DNA from: Candidatus Nitrosotalea sp. FS
Lineage (GTDB): Archaea; Thermoproteota; Nitrososphaeria; Nitrososphaerales; Nitrosopumilaceae
Direction of reading: 5' to 3'
DNA length: 7,692 nucleotides
NCBI RefSeq assembly: GCF_011319475.1
Contig: NZ_RCMC01000165.1
Span: 10,897 to 18,588, forward strand
This document shows positions 6,102-7,692 of this stretch, one piece after another. Positions within the stretch are counted from its first letter, which is position 1, and each line of letters begins with the position of its first letter. A program made the translations under genes and the position numbers. The notes under the pieces were generated by a model. That model was not told where the DNA came from and made no database searches. It saw only the letters and a program-made list of their open reading frames with translations.

Positions 6102-6914
6102 GTGAAAATAATCGAGGTTTTAGAAGAGGCTGCAAAGCGAGTACACAAGAATGTAAAGCACTTGGCAGGAACAAAAGAATCCGGTACAGATCACGGAATG
6201 GGGGCAGGAGGAGACATATCACGCAGAATTGATATCGTAGCAGAAAAAACCGTTCTTGATTATCTACGTGAGATAAATTTTGAGTGTACTGTATTTGGGG
6301 AGGAGTGTGGCATGGTGGAATTATCACCAAATCCAAAAGGGTTTATTATAATGGATGCAATTGACGGTTCAACTAATGCAGTCAGAGGCTTGCCATTTTT
6401 TTGTTGTTCGCTTGCATATACACCTGAAGACAAACTCAGCTCTGTTACAGATGGAGTAATAATGGATTTACACAATGGAGATTTGTATTCTGCATCAAAA
6501 GGCAAGGGTGCATACATGAATGGAAAAAAGATTCACGTCCACAAAGAAAAACCAATCTATTTTGTTGTGGGTGTAGATATTTCAGGAATCTCTCCAGATG
6601 TGTTACCTCAATTAGCACCGATTCTTTCAGCATCAAACCATGTAAGACATTTTGGAGCTGTTGCACTTGAGCTTGCAATATTTGCTCGCGGATTAGTTGA
6701 TGTATTTGTAGATCTAAGAAAAAAACTAAGAATCACGGACGTTGCTGCAGGATATCTAATAGCATTAGAGGCGGGAGGATACGTAGTTGATGAAAACGGC
6801 ATGCCACTTGATTCAGACCTCAGCTATGACAAGAGAATTTCGTTTATAGCAGCTGCAAATGAAGAAACACTTGCAGATGTCAGGAAAAAACTAGGTTTAT
6901 CAGCCAAGATCTGA
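6102..6914 (+). CDS. Inositol-1-monophosphatase / fructose-1,6-bisphosphatase family phosphatase
   Basis: A 270-aa Mg2+-dependent sugar phosphatase, the normal length for the family. Metal ligands are visible in GEECG (66-70), DAIDGSTN (85-92) and TDVAAG (212-217). Conserved surroundings include GGDISRRIDIVAE (36-48) and RHFGAVALELA (182-192). The expected reaction is hydrolysis of inositol phosphate, and archaeal relatives often also cleave fructose-1,6-bisphosphate. Since thaumarchaea are thought to have a separate bifunctional FBP aldolase/phosphatase, inositol phosphate or inositol-lipid metabolism is the likelier role here (inference). I place the start at GTG 6102: a TATA box lies 27 nt upstream and the family helix begins directly (KIIEVLEEAAKRVHKNV). 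The frame stays open further left, with an ATG at 5994, but that start would run across the divergent promoter and into the neighbouring gene and encode non-family residues. The gene converges on tRNA-Asp. Confidence 0.92.
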   Translation: MKIIEVLEEAAKRVHKNVKHLAGTKESGTDHGMGAGGDISRRIDIVAEKTVLDYLREINFECTVFGEECGMVELSPNPKGFIIMDAIDGSTNAVRGLPFFCCSLAYTPEDKLSSVTDGVIMDLHNGDLYSASKGKGAYMNGKKIHVHKEKPIYFVVGVDISGISPDVLPQLAPILSASNHVRHFGAVALELAIFARGLVDVFVDLRKKLRITDVAAGYLIALEAGGYVVDENGMPLDSDLSYDKRISFIAAANEETLADVRKKLGLSAKI

Positions 6915-6932
6915 GATTTAATTTCTAATTTT
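6915..6932 (+). terminator. Possible T-rich terminator after the IMPase-family gene
   Basis: TTTAATTTCTAATTTT follows the TGA stop immediately. Archaeal polymerase stops at such T-rich tracts without a hairpin. The adjacent tRNA-Asp runs in the opposite direction, so a stop here would prevent antisense transcription of it. Confidence 0.35.
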
Positions 6933-6954
6933 ACACATTCCAGTGAAAAATTTA

Positions 6955-7064
6955 TGGCGCCCTTGGCGGGATTTGAACACGCGTCGAGGCCGTGACAGGG
7001 CCCCATTCTAGACCGGGCTTTACGAGGATTGGAATTAACCGCATCCCCTCTATACTACAAGGGC
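6955..7064 (-). tRNA. tRNA-Asp(GTC) with an intron, encoded CCA
   Basis: The acceptor stem is GCCCTTG (7064-7058) paired with CAAGGGC (6965-6959), followed by discriminator G (6958) and an encoded CCA (6957-6955). The anticodon arm is GGGCC-CTGTCAC-GGCCT, with GTC at 6996-6994. The T-loop is TTCAAAT (6977-6971). Without CCA the gene is 107 nt, so roughly 32-34 nt must be spliced out for a normal tRNA. The best model removes 7049-7018 from the D-loop, leaving exon 1 as 7064-7050 and exon 2 as 7017-6958; the D-loop then reads AGCCCGGTCTA, with G15, G18G19 and A21 in place, and the mature tRNA is 75 nt. Oddities are a U52-C62 mismatch in the T-stem and an A12-A23 mismatch in the D-stem. Identity as aspartate tRNA is firm; the exact splice sites are not. 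Confidence 0.88.
7018..7049 (-). other. Predicted 32-nt tRNA-Asp intron in the D-loop (position about 15/16)
   Basis: A bulge-helix-bulge-like fold can be drawn. The inner helix GGGGAT (7048-7043) pairs with ATCCTC (7029-7024) around a 13-nt loop. The 5' bulge is AG^A (7051-7049) and the 3' bulge AG^C (7019-7017). The helix between them pairs exon GTAT (7055-7052) with intron GTAA (7023-7020) by three pairs and one G-A mismatch. No outer helix is evident, so this would be a relaxed motif. Alternatives that also give normal lengths are removal of 7046-7013, or an intron next to position 26 with D-arm GTAT/ATGC. Confidence 0.5.
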
Positions 7065-7090
7065 GTTAAAGTATTGTGACAGAAAATCTG

Positions 7091-7100
7091 AGTTTAAAGC
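7091..7100 (-). promoter_or_regulatory. Candidate TATA box for tRNA-Asp
   Basis: Minus-strand GCTTTAAACT is centred about 31 nt before the first base of the tRNA (7064), so transcription would begin a few bases upstream of the mature 5' end. Confidence 0.45.
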
Positions 7101-7132
7101 TTTCTTTTCTTCAAAAAATTTTGTAAAAGACT

Positions 7133-7141
7133 AAATTATAC
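7133..7141 (+). promoter_or_regulatory. Candidate TATA box for tRNA-Lys
   Basis: AAATTATAC is centred about 26 nt before G1 of tRNA-Lys at 7163, the normal spacing for transcription starting at or next to the mature 5' end. It shares a 98-bp divergent spacer (7065-7162) with the tRNA-Asp promoter. Confidence 0.5.
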
Positions 7142-7162
7142 ACAACTATGACCCTTCGCTAT

Positions 7163-7236
7163 GGGTTCGTAGCTCAGCCAGGTAGAGTACCGGACTTTTA
7201 ATCCGGCTGTCCGGGGTCCGAATCCCCGCGAACCCG
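7163..7236 (+). tRNA. tRNA-Lys(TTT), no encoded CCA
   Basis: A 74-nt intronless tRNA. The acceptor GGGTTCG pairs fully with CGAACCC (7229-7235), and the discriminator is G7236. The D-stem GCTC/GAGT encloses AGCCAGGTA. The anticodon stem CCGGA/TCCGG encloses CTTTTAA, with TTT at 7197-7199. The variable loop is CTGTC and the T-stem CGGGG/CCCCG is perfect. The T-loop reads TCCGAAT, so position 55 is C in place of the nearly universal U that becomes pseudouridine. The bases after G73 are CTT, so CCA must be added by the tRNA nucleotidyltransferase, unlike the neighbouring tRNA-Asp. Confidence 0.96.
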
Positions 7237-7259
7237 CTTAAAATTAACAATTTAATCAA

Positions 7260-7295
7260 GATATGAAACCGTCTGATGGTTTAGAGAACCATATC
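7260..7295. repeat. Stem-loop sequence downstream of tRNA-Lys
   Basis: Two overlapping pairings are possible: ATGGTT (7276-7281) with AACCAT (7287-7292) around TAGAG, or GATATG (7260-7265) with CATATC (7290-7295). It could belong to the 3' trailer of the tRNA-Lys transcript or to the 3' end of the opposite gene. No T-run follows on the plus strand, so it is not a classical hairpin terminator. Confidence 0.3.
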
Positions 7296-7303
7296 ATCTC
7301 ATA

Positions 7304-7321
7304 CAAAATGACCCCAAAAAT
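7304..7321 (-). terminator. Possible T-rich terminator after the 69-aa gene
   Basis: On the minus strand, ATTTTTGGGGTCATTTTG begins about 13 nt beyond the TAG stop at 7335. It holds a run of five T and a run of four T, a plausible archaeal intrinsic stop. Confidence 0.35.
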
Positions 7322-7334
7322 AGAAGAGATCTAA

Positions 7335-7544
7335 CTAACTTAGGTTCAGTTCTGGAAACTCTGCTTGCTTGATTCCCAAGTCATGCTGGAGTGTTCTGAT
7401 CTTCTTTGCATATTCAGTCATTCTAGTGTTATCACTCTGGACCTTAGCGATCTTGTATCCACGCCAGGCTTTTTTGAGTGCACCCCATGTCTGACCCGCA
7501 GTGTAGTTAGGGTTGTTCGTTTGTGGTTGTACGAATTGATACAT
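7335..7544 (-). CDS. Small basic conserved-looking protein, 69 aa, function unknown
   Basis: I cannot name a family, though it has the feel of a small conserved thaumarchaeal protein. The first 17 residues are polar and probably disordered (QPQTNNPNYTAGQ). The rest looks like two amphipathic helices, about 18-33 (TWGALKKAWRGYKIAK) and 36-57, with many lysines and arginines and an acidic-hydrophobic tail (QAEFPELNLS). There are no cysteines, no signal peptide and no membrane span. The basic helices would suit nucleic-acid or protein binding, but that is speculation. The gene is flanked by a TATA element upstream and a T-rich stop downstream, consistent with a stand-alone transcript. The overlapping plus-strand frame has no comparable composition. 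Confidence 0.8.
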   Translation of the reverse strand: MYQFVQPQTNNPNYTAGQTWGALKKAWRGYKIAKVQSDNTRMTEYAKKIRTLQHDLGIKQAEFPELNLS

Positions 7545-7597
7545 ACTGAAAGATGAGTTGTTAAAAACGGATATCAGTGCATGTGTTAAGTAAAATC

Positions 7598-7606
7598 AAT
7601 ATAAAA
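7598..7606 (-). promoter_or_regulatory. Candidate TATA box for the 69-aa gene
   Basis: Minus-strand TTTTATATT is the strongest TATA-like string here and would start transcription near 7576, leaving a leader of about 30 nt. A second candidate, GTTTTTAAC at 7568-7560, lies only about 20 nt before the ATG, too close for its own transcript to include the start. Read on the plus strand the same site is AATATAAAA and could instead serve a gene beyond the right edge. Confidence 0.4.
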
Positions 7607-7692
7607 GTCAAGTTTCTCACATTAAATTCGTGTATTTACTAATTTTACCTGTAAAAATTTTCAATTTTCCTATGTTTCTGATGTATTTTAGG
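7607..7692. other. A/T-rich intergenic end, no gene seen
   Basis: The stretch contains several runs of T and A (for example ATTTTACC and AAAAATTTTCAATTTTCC) and no ORF of credible length in any frame. It is probably the spacer upstream of the 69-aa gene, or the trailer of a gene beyond the window. Confidence 0.4.

Noticed and set aside
6085..6802. Several minus-strand frames of 77-85 aa over the IMPase gene.
   Set aside because: They are out-of-frame shadows of the conserved phosphatase, with no promoter and no plausible composition.
7260..7295. A classical hairpin terminator for tRNA-Lys.
   Set aside because: No T-run follows the stem on the plus strand, and the two possible stems compete.
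7365..7556. A plus-strand 63-aa frame opposite the 69-aa gene.
   Set aside because: It has no promoter at proper spacing and a shadow-like composition; the minus-strand gene has coherent helical sequence and flanking signals.
1..7692. Mobile elements, CRISPR arrays, toxin-antitoxin or defence systems.
   Set aside because: I see no transposase, integrase, regularly spaced repeats, target-site duplications or composition shift; although two tRNA genes are present, no partial tRNA repeat marks an attachment site.

Overview
The window is an AT-rich, gene-dense chromosomal segment that reads as ammonia-oxidising Thaumarchaeota (Nitrososphaerota), probably a Nitrosopumilales relative. The reasons are an acyl-CoA carboxylase operon of the type used by the archaeal 3-hydroxypropionate/4-hydroxybutyrate cycle, an archaeal replication factor C large subunit, a tRNA gene with a non-canonically placed intron, TATA-box promoters without Shine-Dalgarno leaders, and several small proteins that look lineage-specific. 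This placement rests on protein recognition, not on a search. It looks like core genome: I see no insertion sequence, CRISPR array, prophage or transfer signature.

Left part (1-2306, minus strand): a cluster transcribed leftwards, comprising a 90-aa protein of unknown function, the carboxyltransferase (PccB-type) subunit and, 6 nt further on, the biotin carboxylase (AccC-type) subunit, which runs off the left edge. The two enzymes carboxylate acetyl-CoA and probably propionyl-CoA, the CO2-fixing steps of autotrophic growth. A 151-bp divergent promoter region (2307-2457) separates this cluster from a nitroreductase-family flavoprotein gene on the plus strand that carries a long N-terminal extension. 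The two promoters share an inverted 12-bp element, TAACCCCTWAGA, just downstream of each TATA box. It is a candidate common operator.

Middle (3420-6016, minus strand): a tight three-gene unit of an unrecognised 372-aa helical protein, then RfcL (clamp-loader large subunit), then a cysteine-rich zinc-finger protein. The junctions are a 6-nt gap and a 4-nt ATGA overlap, which suggests translational coupling. The unit diverges at 6017-6101 from an inositol-monophosphatase/FBPase-family gene on the plus strand. Both divergent genes appear to start at GTG codons, placed there by TATA-box spacing.

Right part (6955-7692): tRNA-Asp(GTC) on the minus strand with an intron of about 32 nt, apparently in the D-loop; tRNA-Lys(TTT) on the plus strand, divergent from it; a stem-loop region; a 69-aa conserved-looking basic protein on the minus strand; and a T/A-rich intergenic end with no gene that I can see. 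Both tRNAs have unusual T-arms. No stretch longer than 300 bases lacks a gene.
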